Position numbers and translations under genes: made by a program. Below, piece after piece: positions 14,797-22,920 of a stretch of DNA of 64,000 nucleotides (its first letter is position 1; each line of letters begins with the position of its first letter). Under the pieces are notes generated by a model. That model made no database searches and was not told the origin of the DNA. It was given only the letters and a program-made list of their open reading frames with translations. The DNA is taken from contig DATGLV010000030.1 in the NCBI GenBank assembly GCA_035293945.1, forward strand, positions 180,795 to 244,794, written 5' to 3'. The stretch is from VAZQ01 sp035293945. Its GTDB lineage: Bacteria; Pseudomonadota; Alphaproteobacteria; Rhizobiales; Xanthobacteraceae.

Positions 14797-15408
14797 ATGA
14801 CCGCCCGCCGCGCCCGCGAGCTCGCTCCGCGCGCCTGGCAGCGCATGCTGTCGGGACGCAGGCTCGATCTGCTCGATCCGTCGGCGCTCGATATCGAGAT
14901 CGCCGACATCGCGCACGGGCTTGCACGCGTGGCGCGTTGGAACGGGCAGACCAAAGGCCCCCACATCTATTCGGTCGCCCAGCACTCGCTGCTGGTGGAA
15001 ACCATCGCGCGCCAGCGCGTGCGCCTCTCCCGGCCGCATCGGCTCGCAGCACTTCTGCATGATGCGCCCGAATACGTGATCGGCGACATGATCTCGCCCT
15101 TCAAGGCGGTGATCGGCGATGCCTACAAGGAGGTGGAGGCGCGGCTGTTGTCCGCCATCCACCGGCGATTCGGCTTGCCGGCGGTGCTGCCCGCGGAGAC
15201 CCTCGCGCTCATCAAGGCGTCCGACCGCGGCGCCGCCTATTTCGAGGCGACACGGCTTGCCGGCTTCGCCAAAGCCGAAGCGCTGCGCTTCTTCGGCGCG
15301 CCGCCCGAGCTCTCGGAAGCGCTCGCGCGCGACTACCTGACGCCATGGCCGGCCGAGCTTGCGCAGGCGCGCTACCTCGAGCGCTTCAACCGTTTGGTTG
15401 GTGAGTGA
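14797..15408 (+). CDS. HD-domain phosphohydrolase (YfbR-like)
   Basis: 203 residues. The HD-family metal ligands are visible: H in YSVAQHSLLVE near 66, the HD pair in ALLHDAPEYVIGD near 89, and a later aspartate in KASDRGAAY. This spacing resembles the 5'-deoxynucleotidase YfbR and related hydrolases that keep nucleotide pools clean. An N-terminal extension of about 30 residues (RRARELAPRAWQRMLSGRRLD) is typical of the proteobacterial group. The gene is 10 bases after tag and probably cotranscribed with it. The exact substrate cannot be decided from sequence. Confidence 0.82.
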   Translation: MTARRARELAPRAWQRMLSGRRLDLLDPSALDIEIADIAHGLARVARWNGQTKGPHIYSVAQHSLLVETIARQRVRLSRPHRLAALLHDAPEYVIGDMISPFKAVIGDAYKEVEARLLSAIHRRFGLPAVLPAETLALIKASDRGAAYFEATRLAGFAKAEALRFFGAPPELSEALARDYLTPWPAELAQARYLERFNRLVGE

Positions 15409-15416
15409 GGCATACG

Positions 15417-15553
15417 ACGGTCGTTCCTGCGAAACAGGGCCGTGTAGAAACCCGGTCGCTCCTGCGAAAGCAGGAGCCCATACTGCTGTGCGCTATCATG
15501 TCCGCCGCGGGCAATGGGTCCCGACTCTTCGCTGCGCTCGGCCGGGACGACTC
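15417..15553. repeat. Dispersed palindromic repeats, three degenerate units
   Basis: ACGGTCGTTCCTGCG, CCGGTCGCTCCTGCGAAAGC-AGGAGCCCATAC and GGGTCCCGACTC to GGCCGGGACGAC are successive relatives of the GTCGTCCCNGCG repeat, filling the 200-base gap before the next gene. Confidence 0.65.
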
Positions 15554-15610
15554 GCAGTGTTTTGATTGATCCTTGCAATAGATTTCATATATCACTGCTG
15601 CAACACGATC

Positions 15611-16117
15611 ATGATTCACGTCTGCTCACTTGCCCGCCTGCACGAGACCGTGGCGTCGACCGGCGCCAGCCATGTGGTGACGCTGCTCAAGGACACCGAC
15701 CGGGTGCAGCGCCCCTGCGGGGTAGCCGCGCAGAACCATCTCATTCTCGGCATGGATGACATCACCGGCCCGCTGGAGGGCTACGTGGTGCCGGCCGACG
15801 AGCATGTCACGCGCCTGCTCACTTTCGTGCGCGGCTGGGACCGTGCGGCGCCGCTGGTTGTGCATTGCTATGCGGGCATCAGCCGCTCGACCGCCGCCGC
15901 TTACGTGACGGCCTGCGCGCTCAACCCGCGCTGCGATGAGCTCGTGATGGCGAAGAGGCTCCGCCTCGCCTCGCCGACCGCAACCCCTAACGCCCGCATC
16001 GTCGCGCTGGCCGACCGCGCGCTCGCCCGCAACGGGCGCATGTTGAGCGCCATCGAGCACATCGGCCGCGGCATCACGGCGATCGAAGGCGATCCGTTCC
16101 GTCTGGAGCTGGAGTAG
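15611..16117 (+). CDS. Tyrosine phosphatase-like protein
   Basis: 168 residues from ATG 15611. The protein carries the cysteine-phosphatase loop HCYAGISRST near residue 84-93, a C-x5-R motif in which cysteine would form the phospho-enzyme and arginine bind phosphate, with the following Ser/Thr in place. An aspartate-rich segment upstream (GMDDITGP) may supply the general acid. It belongs to a group of short alphaproteobacterial dual-specificity-like proteins, usually annotated only as tyrosine phosphatase family; the substrate is unknown. It sits between the tag-HD pair and nadQ, separated from each by repeats, so it is probably a single transcription unit. Confidence 0.8.
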   Translation: MIHVCSLARLHETVASTGASHVVTLLKDTDRVQRPCGVAAQNHLILGMDDITGPLEGYVVPADEHVTRLLTFVRGWDRAAPLVVHCYAGISRSTAAAYVTACALNPRCDELVMAKRLRLASPTATPNARIVALADRALARNGRMLSAIEHIGRGITAIEGDPFRLELE

Positions 16118-16300
16118 GGGCAATCCTGTCCCGGCCACAGCGCGTCGAAGACGGCGCGTAGACGCGCTATTGAGCCGAAACCGTACCAGACTTAGGCATC
16201 TCCGTAGCTTGGAACTTGTCCCGGCCTTGAGCCGGGACCGTTCCAGACTTAACCCTCTCCGTAGCTTGGAACGATCCCGGGTCAAGCCCGGGATAAGTGC
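16118..16300. repeat. Repeat cluster with a 58-bp direct duplication
   Basis: CCAGACTTAnnC-n-TCTCCGTAGCTTGGAAC occurs twice, at about 16185-16215 and 16243-16272, each followed by a palindrome (GTCCCGGCCTTGAGCCGGGAC; ATCCCGGGTCAAGCCCGGGAT). A further hairpin (GCGTCGAAGACGGCGCGTAGACGC) lies at the left end. Confidence 0.7.
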
Positions 16301-16317
16301 GCCCTGGTGCTGACCTG

Positions 16318-17304
16318 ATGCCCGAGACCCCGCTGACGCCGATCGAGATCGGGCTCACCGCCGCCATCGTGGCGGTGGAAGGCGATGAGCCGCTGATCCT
16401 GGTCGCCGGCGACGGCGGCAAGGACGAGCCGCGCGCTGGCCTGCCATTCGGTCCGTTCGATCCGCTCTCCCACCGCACCTTCGAGATCGGGCTGCGCGCT
16501 TTCGTGGCGGCACAGACCGGCCTCTCCGTCGGCTACGTGGAGCAGCTCTACACGTTCGGCGATCGCGGCCGCCATGCGCGCCCGGGCGACATCGGCGCCC
16601 ACATGGTATCGATCGGCTACCTCGCACTCACCCGCGCGCCGGAAGATTCTTCAGCGCTCGCCGCGGCCGGTGCCGGCTTCGAACCGTGGTATCGGTTCTT
16701 TCCGTGGGAAGACTGGCGCGGTGAGCGGCCGAAAATCCTCGACACGCTGATCCTGCCGCTCTTGACCGAGTGGGCTGCCCGCGCCGAACGGCCGGAAGCC
16801 GCGCGGGCGCTCGGCCGGCGCGAGCGGCTGCGGCTCTGCTTCGGCGAGGGCGGCGCGCCGTGGGACGAGGAGAAGATCCTCGATCGCTACGAGCTCATCT
16901 ACGAAGCGGGTCTCATCGAGGAAGCGCGCCGCGACGGGCGCGAGGCGGCGCTTTCGCGCGGCAAGCTCCCCCTCCTCGGCGAGCCCATGCGCATGGATCA
17001 TCGCCGCATCCTCGCAACCGCCATCGCCCGGCTGCGCGGCAAGCTCAAATATCGTCCCGTCGTGTTCGAGCTGATGGCCGCGGAATTCACGCTCACGGAG
17101 ATCCAGCGCACGGTCGAAGCGATCTCGGGCCGCCATCTGCACAAGCAGAATTTCCGCCGCCTGGTCGAGACGGCGGCGCTGGTCGAGCCCACGGGGGAAA
17201 TGTCAACCGCGACCGGCGGGCGCCCGGCGGCGCTCTACCGCTTTCGCCGCGAGGTCGCGCAGGAACGTCCTTCCGCCGGCCTGCGCTTTGGCGGGCGATC
17301 GTGA
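16318..17304 (+). CDS. nadQ: NAD biosynthesis regulator NadQ (Nudix-like plus winged helix)
   Basis: 328 residues from ATG 16318. The N-terminal half is a Nudix-fold domain without the full catalytic Nudix box (ILVAGDGGKDEPRAGLPFGPFDPLSHRTFEIGLRAFV in pieces), followed by a helical linker and a C-terminal winged-helix domain (EFTLTEIQRTVEAISGRHLHKQNFRRLVE). This architecture is that of NadQ (COG4111), the alphaproteobacterial regulator that controls nad genes in response to NAD-related metabolites. nadA and nadC lie 4.5 kb away behind two matching inverted repeats (21646 and 21710), which supports the call. No copy of that palindrome is seen upstream of nadQ itself. Confidence 0.8.
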   Translation: MPETPLTPIEIGLTAAIVAVEGDEPLILVAGDGGKDEPRAGLPFGPFDPLSHRTFEIGLRAFVAAQTGLSVGYVEQLYTFGDRGRHARPGDIGAHMVSIGYLALTRAPEDSSALAAAGAGFEPWYRFFPWEDWRGERPKILDTLILPLLTEWAARAERPEAARALGRRERLRLCFGEGGAPWDEEKILDRYELIYEAGLIEEARRDGREAALSRGKLPLLGEPMRMDHRRILATAIARLRGKLKYRPVVFELMAAEFTLTEIQRTVEAISGRHLHKQNFRRLVETAALVEPTGEMSTATGGRPAALYRFRREVAQERPSAGLRFGGRS

Positions 17305-17350
17305 GGCAGATGCGGGCCCGCAGACGGTCAGAGACACTCGAATATCGCGC

Positions 17351-18187
17351 TCAGATTTCCGGCCGTGGTGTCGGCAGGGGGATTTCACCGTGCGGCTGCG
17401 CTGCACCCGTTTGGGCCGAGGGGGGAGCTGACTGCTGCGGCGCCGGATTTTGCGCCACGGTCGGGATCGGCGGCACCGTGTAGAACATCTGCGGCGCGAT
17501 CCACGACGGATACGGCAGCCTCGGCAGGCCGGGGATCGGGTTGTTGACCGCACCCGCCCCGAAGCGCTGCATATCCACAGCCGCCGGCGCAGCCGAGGTG
17601 TCCTGGGTAGCGGGTGTATCGGAGGCGTCGGACGCATCAGCGGCCGGCGCGGCGCTGGCCGTCACGGCGGGCTCCGGCTTTGAATCGATCAACTGCATCA
17701 CGCCAAGAAACGCGAGCAGCAGGACCGCAAGCCCCATCCGCTCGCCGACACGGCGTGTGAGCGACCGCCGCGGCGAATGATCTTCGAGCAGGACCGCCGC
17801 CACGGCTGTGGACTCATCGTCCTGCCGCGCATCCGCCCCAGGCTCGCGTGGCGCCCGCAGGCGCGGCGAGGCCCGCTCGCCCGGCACCGCAGCGCCCGCG
17901 ACCAGCTCGCGCAAGCGCGCTGGTGAAGCCTCGTCGACCGGCTCGTCCTGCGGCACGAGCGTCGGCGCGTCCTCGGCCCCGAATTCCACACGCCCCACGG
18001 CCTCGTGGAATGCTTTTTCCTCGCGGGTGAGATCAGCGGCGGAAAGCGGCGGCTGCGCGGTCGCCAAGCGGCGCAGCAGCGCCTTGTACGCGCGATCATA
18101 GATGGCAAAGCGCTCCGCATAGGCATCGCGATCGATCGATGCTACAGCACGCGACAGCGGTGTGAAGTGATCAAAGCTCGGCGCCAT
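17351..18187 (-). CDS. Single-pass membrane protein of unknown function
   Basis: 278 residues from ATG 18187. The N-terminal 130 residues are soluble and charged (SFDHFTPLSRAVASIDRDAYAERFAIYDRAYKALLRRL in pieces), and one membrane segment (MGLAVLLLAFLGVMQLI) falls near residue 155. The rest is Ala/Pro-rich and probably periplasmic, ending in a proline-rich tail (PLPTPRPEI). No known domain is recognised. It converges on nadQ and stands alone. The topology would put the conserved-looking N-terminal domain in the cytoplasm. Confidence 0.7.
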   Translation of the reverse strand: MAPSFDHFTPLSRAVASIDRDAYAERFAIYDRAYKALLRRLATAQPPLSAADLTREEKAFHEAVGRVEFGAEDAPTLVPQDEPVDEASPARLRELVAGAAVPGERASPRLRAPREPGADARQDDESTAVAAVLLEDHSPRRSLTRRVGERMGLAVLLLAFLGVMQLIDSKPEPAVTASAAPAADASDASDTPATQDTSAAPAAVDMQRFGAGAVNNPIPGLPRLPYPSWIAPQMFYTVPPIPTVAQNPAPQQSAPPSAQTGAAQPHGEIPLPTPRPEI

Positions 18188-18388
18188 CAACCCGTCCTTC
18201 GCTCAAACCCGTCCTTCGCTCAAGCCGCAGGCTGAGCATGACTCCGAAGGCGGCCGGGGCGCAACCCGGAGCAATGGAGCAGCAAGCTTGGCCGAGTGGA
18301 TATCCGCTCTCTTTTACCGCGATCCGCGAATGCTTGACTCCATCCTGCAAATCAGACTACTTGCGAAATTGAAACTGGCTGATTGCGC

Positions 18389-18417
18389 CCCGGCGGGAAA
18401 CTGTGCCGGGTTTTTTG
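18389..18417 (+). terminator. Rho-independent terminator (rightward)
   Basis: CCCGGC, loop GGGAAACTGT, GCCGGG, then TTTTTTG. A related stem with the same GGGAAAC loop occurs on the other strand at 39513-39544. No coding gene ends upstream of it on this strand. Confidence 0.75.
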
Positions 18418-18424
18418 TTAAGCG

Positions 18425-18460
18425 GAAAAAAACCCCGCAGCAGCACAGGGCCGCGCGGGG
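18425..18460 (-). terminator. Rho-independent terminator (leftward)
   Basis: Read on the minus strand: CCCCGC, a 16-base loop, GCGGGG, then a run of eight U. It lies about 160 bases past the stop of the exported protein at 18619 and would end that transcript. Confidence 0.7.
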
Positions 18461-18618
18461 TGCAAAGTTGTTCATCGGCCGATTCAGGGGGATCGGGGGG
18501 TACGAAGCGGCCGGCGCTTCTTTTCAGAAGCACCCATTAGTCGGCCAAGCCGCCCATAAGGTTCATGTGCAGCGGTATGTGCATGCCAGCCCATCCCGTC
18601 CGGCTTGCGGGAGAGGGC

Positions 18619-19107
18619 TTACTGCTCGTCAGCCCCTTCCGACATGGCGGCCGCATGGATCGCGAGCGGGGTGCGCGGGCCTTCCGTGGTGCGGATCGTG
18701 GCATTGCGTGCCGGGCCAGTGCGGCGGGTGAAATCGCAATAGGCGAAGTGGAGGCTCGAGAGCGAGCCGCGGAAGCTTTGCGCGTCGGTCTTGTCGACAT
18801 CGAAGCAGGGATGGAAAGGAATCCCGTTGACCGCCGCGCAGGCCTGGTCGCCCTGCGGCCGCACGGTGCCGGCCGGAAGGGCCACAAAGCGAACGGGCCC
18901 GCTGCCGCCAAACTGAACGGTGCCGGCAACCGAGCCGTCACCGTAGATGCGCCCGGCGCCGCGCGTGCCTTCGAAGCACGTGAAGGCAAACAGCTTCCCG
19001 GCTACGAACTGCCGCGCCGCTTCGTAATTGAGCTGCTCAGCTGCGGCCGGACCCATTCCGGCCAAAGCTCCAGACAACGCTGCCAGAACCAGAGCAACAC
19101 GCCACAT
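18619..19107 (-). CDS. Exported protein of unknown function
   Basis: 162 residues from ATG 19107, with GGGGGA 6 bases upstream. It has a signal peptide (ALVLAALSGALAGMGPAAAEQ). The mature protein has four cysteines (FTCFEG, QACAAV, HPCFDV, YCDFTR), enough for two disulfides, and a glycine-rich beta-like core (RIYGDGSVAGTVQFGGSGPVRF in part). Similar small secreted proteins occur in Bradyrhizobiaceae without known role. It is monocistronic, with a leftward terminator downstream. Confidence 0.75.
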   Translation of the reverse strand: MWRVALVLAALSGALAGMGPAAAEQLNYEAARQFVAGKLFAFTCFEGTRGAGRIYGDGSVAGTVQFGGSGPVRFVALPAGTVRPQGDQACAAVNGIPFHPCFDVDKTDAQSFRGSLSSLHFAYCDFTRRTGPARNATIRTTEGPRTPLAIHAAAMSEGADEQ

Positions 19108-19204
19108 GATGCATCCCCCGAAACAAGATATGACTCTTAACCACCGAGTAACCATCCGAATCAAGGCATCATGGGGGATGTTCGTCGCCAAATCCTGAAC
19201 GCCT

Positions 19205-20191
19205 TTACCCAATCTTGACCACGATTCTACCGCGGACCTTGCCGTCGACGATCTTGCGGCCCGCGTCGATCACCTCGGAGAGGCCGATTTCCTTTGTGAT
19301 TTCCGCGAGTTTTCCCGGATCGAGGTCGGTCTCGAGCCGTCCCCAGGCGCGCTGCCGATCTTGGCGCGGCCGCATCACAGAATCGATACCGAGAAGCGAC
19401 ACCCCGCGCAAAATAAACGGTGCGACCGTCACCGGCAGGTCCATACCGCCGGCAAGCCCGCAGGCAGCGACGGCGCCACGGTAGCGAATCATCGACAGCA
19501 CATTGGCAAGCGTGGTCGAGCCGACCGCATCGATCCCGCCCGCCCACCTCTCCTTGGCGAGCGGCCGCGGCGGAGAGCTAAGCTCCTGGCGATCGATGAT
19601 CTCGGCGGCGCCGAGCCTTCTCAGATAGTCGGCTTCTTCCGGCCGGCCGGTCGAAGCGGTAACCGCAAAGCCCAGCTTGGAAAGGATCGCGATCGCAACC
19701 GAGCCGACGCCGCCAGCCGCCCCGGTCACCACCACGGGCCCGCTTGCGGGCGTAAGCCCATGATCCTCGAGCGCCATGACGGCAAGCATGGCCGTATAGC
19801 CGGCGGTGCCGATCGCCATTGCGTCGCGGGTGGAGAAGCGCGCGGGCAGCCGCACCAGCCAGTCGCCTTTCACCCGCGCCTGCTCCGCATACGCGCCGAG
19901 ATGGGTTTCGCCGATGCCCCAACCATTGAGGATCACCTTGTCGCCTGGCTTCCAATCAGGATTGGTGGAAACCGCAACGGTGCCGGCGAAATCGACGCCC
20001 GCAATCATCGGAAAGCGCCGCACCACCGGCGCCCTGCCGGTGATGGCGAGCCCGTCCTTGTAGTTCACGGTCGACCATTCGACCGCGACCGTGACGTCGC
20101 CCGGCATCAGGTCATCGCTGTCGAAATCCTTGAGGCCGACGCTCTGGCCGCCATCGCTCTTGTCGATCACGATCGCCTTGAATGCCGTCAT
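19205..20191 (-). CDS. acuI: AcuI/YhdH-type acrylyl-CoA reductase
   Basis: 328 residues from ATG 20191. It is a zinc-free medium-chain dehydrogenase: GroES-like N-domain with VEWSTVNYKDGLAITG near 38 and GVDFAGTV near 66, then the Rossmann nucleotide motif VVVTGAAGGVGSVA near 150, and the AcuI-type end ILRGVSLLGIDSV. AcuI reduces acryloyl-CoA to propionyl-CoA with NADPH and detoxifies acrylate-derived intermediates, for example in DMSP or 3-hydroxypropionate breakdown; YhdH has the same fold. It follows an MFS carrier by 46 bases on the same strand. The exact substrate is not fixed by sequence. Confidence 0.85.
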   Translation of the reverse strand: MTAFKAIVIDKSDGGQSVGLKDFDSDDLMPGDVTVAVEWSTVNYKDGLAITGRAPVVRRFPMIAGVDFAGTVAVSTNPDWKPGDKVILNGWGIGETHLGAYAEQARVKGDWLVRLPARFSTRDAMAIGTAGYTAMLAVMALEDHGLTPASGPVVVTGAAGGVGSVAIAILSKLGFAVTASTGRPEEADYLRRLGAAEIIDRQELSSPPRPLAKERWAGGIDAVGSTTLANVLSMIRYRGAVAACGLAGGMDLPVTVAPFILRGVSLLGIDSVMRPRQDRQRAWGRLETDLDPGKLAEITKEIGLSEVIDAGRKIVDGKVRGRIVVKIG

Positions 20192-20237
20192 TGATGCAAG
20201 CTCCGCGCTTCGCGCTTTGGCGCGAACCCTTTCGATG

Positions 20238-21503
20238 TCATGCCGGCGCGGCGTGCAGCCTCTCGACCGGCTTTTCGACAATCGGCAGATTGATCAGTCC
20301 CGACAACACGCCGAACAGGATCGAGAGCCACCAGACCGCGTCGTAGGAGGCGGTGTATTTGATGGCAAGACCGCCGAGCAACACGCCGAGGAACCCGCCG
20401 ACCTGATGGCTGAAAAAGGCAAAGCCGTAGAGCATGCCGGCCCAACGCGTCCCGAACATCAGGGCGACCAGCGAGGCGGTCGGGGGCACGGTCGAGAGCC
20501 ACAGCGCACCCATCGTGGCGCCAAACACAATGGCGCTCGCCTTGGTCATCGGCAGAGCTATGAAGGCGAGCACGGCTGCGGCGCGCAGGAAGTAGATGAT
20601 GGAAAGGAGGTAGCGCTTGGGCATCCGGGTGCTGAGCCAGCCCGAGGAGAGCGAGCCCATCATGTTGAACAGCCCGATCAATCCGATGGTCCAGGCGCCG
20701 ACATCTGCCGAGAGGCCCCGGTCGACCAAATAGGCGGGCAGATGCACGGTGATGAACGCGAGCTGGAACCCGCAGGTAAAAAAGCCGAGCACCAACAGCA
20801 CATAGGAGCGGTGGCCGAAAGCTTCGCCGAGAGCCTGCGTGAGCGATTGCGAGGCCACCTTGCCGCCGCCCGCGACGGCGCGTGGCGTGGCGAGGGCCAA
20901 CGACAGCGGCACAACCAACAACAACATCGCCGCGAAGGCCAAGAGCGCCTGCTGCCAGCCGAAGGCATCGATCAGCGCGCGCGCCAGCGGCGAGAACATG
21001 AATTGCCCAAACGAGCCGGCCGCGGTCCCGGCGCCGAGCGACAGCGAGCGCCATTGCTCGGGCACCAGCTTGCCAAATGCCGAGAGCACCAAATTGAAAG
21101 AGCAGCCGGAAAGCCCGAAGCCGATCAGCACGCCGGCGGAGAGGCCGAGCGTCAACGGGGTCTGCGCATAGGCCATGATGGCGAGGCCGAGCGCATACAT
21201 GATGGCCCCGGTACAGAGCACCCGGATCGTGCCGAAGCGATCAGCAATCCCGCCGGCAAACGGCTGGCCAATTCCCCAGAGCAGATTCTGTAGAGCGAAG
21301 GCCCCGGAGAACACATCGCGGCCCCAACCATTGGCCATCGACAGCGGGGTCAGGAATTGGCCGGCCGCGGAGCGCGGTCCGAAAGTCAGCAAGCCGATCA
21401 GGCAGCCGCATAGAACGATCAGGCCCGGCGTGCGCCAAGCTTCCGGCTTGATCGCGTTGGTCGGAGCTTCCAGCTTAATGGAGTCGGGCGCTGCCGCGCT
21501 CAT
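20238..21503 (-). CDS. MFS transporter
   Basis: 421 residues from ATG 21503, with GGGAGA 6 bases upstream. About twelve hydrophobic segments are visible, beginning TPGLIVLCGCLIGLL and ending WWLSILFGVLSGLINL. The MFS loop signature between helices 2 and 3 appears as GGIADRFGTIRV. Overall it resembles the monocarboxylate/oxalate-formate-like group. The acuI-like reductase is encoded directly downstream, so uptake of a small carboxylate that feeds acyl-CoA metabolism is a reasonable guess but is inference only. Confidence 0.85.
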   Translation of the reverse strand: MSAAAPDSIKLEAPTNAIKPEAWRTPGLIVLCGCLIGLLTFGPRSAAGQFLTPLSMANGWGRDVFSGAFALQNLLWGIGQPFAGGIADRFGTIRVLCTGAIMYALGLAIMAYAQTPLTLGLSAGVLIGFGLSGCSFNLVLSAFGKLVPEQWRSLSLGAGTAAGSFGQFMFSPLARALIDAFGWQQALLAFAAMLLLVVPLSLALATPRAVAGGGKVASQSLTQALGEAFGHRSYVLLVLGFFTCGFQLAFITVHLPAYLVDRGLSADVGAWTIGLIGLFNMMGSLSSGWLSTRMPKRYLLSIIYFLRAAAVLAFIALPMTKASAIVFGATMGALWLSTVPPTASLVALMFGTRWAGMLYGFAFFSHQVGGFLGVLLGGLAIKYTASYDAVWWLSILFGVLSGLINLPIVEKPVERLHAAPA

Positions 21504-21645
21504 GTTGATTCTCCCTGGTCGCGGCAACATAGGGCCTTCGTCGCACTCGCCCAACCTGCTGCCATCAGAGCCGCACCCGGTTGGCGCATGGCAGCCCGTC
21601 GCCCTGGAGGGGCTGGAACGAGCCGGCGCGAAGTGCTATATAGGA

Positions 21646-21664
21646 TTTGCTCGAAATGAGGATA
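21646..21664. promoter_or_regulatory. Second, degenerate NadQ-like operator
   Basis: TTTGCTC-GAAAT-GAGGATA keeps the 7-5-7 geometry and the GCTC/GAG cores of the perfect palindrome at 21710, whose centre lies 64 bases away, close to six helical turns. Confidence 0.45.
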
Positions 21665-21709
21665 ACTAGCCCGCTTGGGGGGATGCCGCGGGTGGCTTTT
21701 CGGCCTCTA

Positions 21710-21728
21710 TATGCTCAAATAGAGCATA
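21710..21728. promoter_or_regulatory. Perfect inverted repeat upstream of nadA, probable NadQ operator
   Basis: TATGCTC-AAATA-GAGCATA has perfect 7-bp arms with a 5-base spacer and ends 60 bases before the nadA ATG. Its position and the presence of nadQ in the window make NadQ the likely ligand. The binding consensus was not checked against a database. Confidence 0.65.
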
Positions 21729-21788
21729 ACATGTGGACCGACCCAATTTGGACTGCTGCAAATAGCGTAACGCCCGGGAATCTCGCCC

Positions 21789-22913
21789 ATGCCTATCTTG
21801 CAATCTTTCGGCCCCGCTGCCGCGAGCGCTGCGCCCCAGCACCCGCCCAGCCCTGGAGCAGCTGCGCGCCGCCTCGGCCTGCGGCCGATGCCCTCGCTCG
21901 AATGGAACGAGCAGGTGGCACGCGCGACCGCCCCACTCTATGCGCGCGTGCGCAACGTCGTGCCGGAAATCGAGTGGCCGTTCTTTGCGCCCTATGTTCA
22001 GGCCATCAACCGGCTCAAGAAGGAGCGCAACGCCGTCATCCTGGCGCACAATTACCAGACGCCGGAGATCTACAATTGCGTCGCCGATTTCGTTGGCGAC
22101 AGTCTTCAGCTCGCACGCGAGGCATCCAAGGTCGACGCCGATATCATCGTGCAGTGTGGCGTGCATTTCATGGCGGAGACCTCGAAGATCCTTAATCCGG
22201 ACAAGACCGTGCTGATCCCCGACAGCCGTGCCGGCTGCTCGCTTGCGGCTTCGGTCACCGGCGCCGATGTGCGCTTGTTGCGCCAGAAATTTCCCGGAGT
22301 GCCGGTGGTGGCCTACGTCAACACCTCGGCCGATGTGAAAGCCGAGGTCGATATCTGCTGCACATCCTCCAATGCGCTGGAGGTGGTCGAGAGCCTCGGC
22401 GCGGAACGGGTGATCTTCCTGCCCGACCAGTATCTCGCCGCCTATGTGGCGAGCCACACCGAGGTGAAGATCATCGCCTGGAAGGGCGCCTGCGAGGTGC
22501 ATGAGCGCTTCACCGCCGATGAGCTGCGCCAATACCGCGCCGGCGACCCGAAGCTCTCCATCATCGCGCATCCCGAATGCCCGCCCGACGTGCTCAAGGA
22601 GGCGGACTATACGGGCTCGACCGCCGGCATGATCGATTGGGTGCGCGAGCACCGGCCCGCACGCGTCGTCATGGTGACGGAATGCTCCATGGCCGACAAT
22701 GTCCAGGCGGAACTGCCCGATGTCGAGTTCGTGCGGCCATGCAATCTGTGCCCGCACATGAAGCGCATCACGCTGCCGAAGATTCTCGACAGCCTGGTCT
22801 ACCTGACGGAAGAAGTTGTGATCGAGCCGGCCGTCGCAGAGCGGGCGCGGCGCGCGGTCGAGCGCATGGTCAATCTACGCAGTTTGACAATGCCCGCAAA
22901 GCGCGCGCTCTGA
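21789..22913 (+). CDS. nadA: Quinolinate synthase A
   Basis: 374 residues. It condenses iminoaspartate with dihydroxyacetone phosphate to quinolinate, using a [4Fe-4S] cluster. The three repeated domains are visible through VILAHNYQTPEIYN near 78, CGVHFMAETSKIL near 123 and HPECPPDVL near 263. Cluster cysteines are likely those in CGVHF, in ICCTSS or KGACEVH, and in CNLCPHM near 325. The N-terminal 30 residues (AAASAAPQHPPSPGAAARR) are a disordered extension, so a later start cannot be excluded. nadC follows by 7 bases. Two NadQ-like inverted repeats precede it. Confidence 0.95.
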   Translation: MPILQSFGPAAASAAPQHPPSPGAAARRLGLRPMPSLEWNEQVARATAPLYARVRNVVPEIEWPFFAPYVQAINRLKKERNAVILAHNYQTPEIYNCVADFVGDSLQLAREASKVDADIIVQCGVHFMAETSKILNPDKTVLIPDSRAGCSLAASVTGADVRLLRQKFPGVPVVAYVNTSADVKAEVDICCTSSNALEVVESLGAERVIFLPDQYLAAYVASHTEVKIIAWKGACEVHERFTADELRQYRAGDPKLSIIAHPECPPDVLKEADYTGSTAGMIDWVREHRPARVVMVTECSMADNVQAELPDVEFVRPCNLCPHMKRITLPKILDSLVYLTEEVVIEPAVAERARRAVERMVNLRSLTMPAKRAL

Positions 22914-22920
22914 CGCGATC

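Larger units (their letters stand above)
18188..18618. other. Intergenic region with two back-to-back intrinsic terminators
   Basis: No credible ORF. It contains a plus-strand terminator at 18389 and a minus-strand terminator at 18425. The 100 bases before the first terminator have no gene, so an untranslated RNA reading rightwards is possible. A tRNA-like segment here was examined and rejected. Confidence 0.5.

Noticed and set aside
18282..18364. A tRNA-like segment (TGGCCGAGTGG resembles a D-arm; GCAAG and CTTGC could pair as acceptor ends; CAAATC resembles a T-loop)
   Set aside because: No consistent D-stem, anticodon stem or T-stem can be folded and no plausible anticodon loop is found, so it is not called as a tRNA.
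20091..21293. A 400-codon plus-strand frame opposite the MFS gene
   Set aside because: Its Gln/His/Arg/Glu-rich composition is that of an antisense of hydrophobic codons; the MFS gene on the minus strand is well supported.
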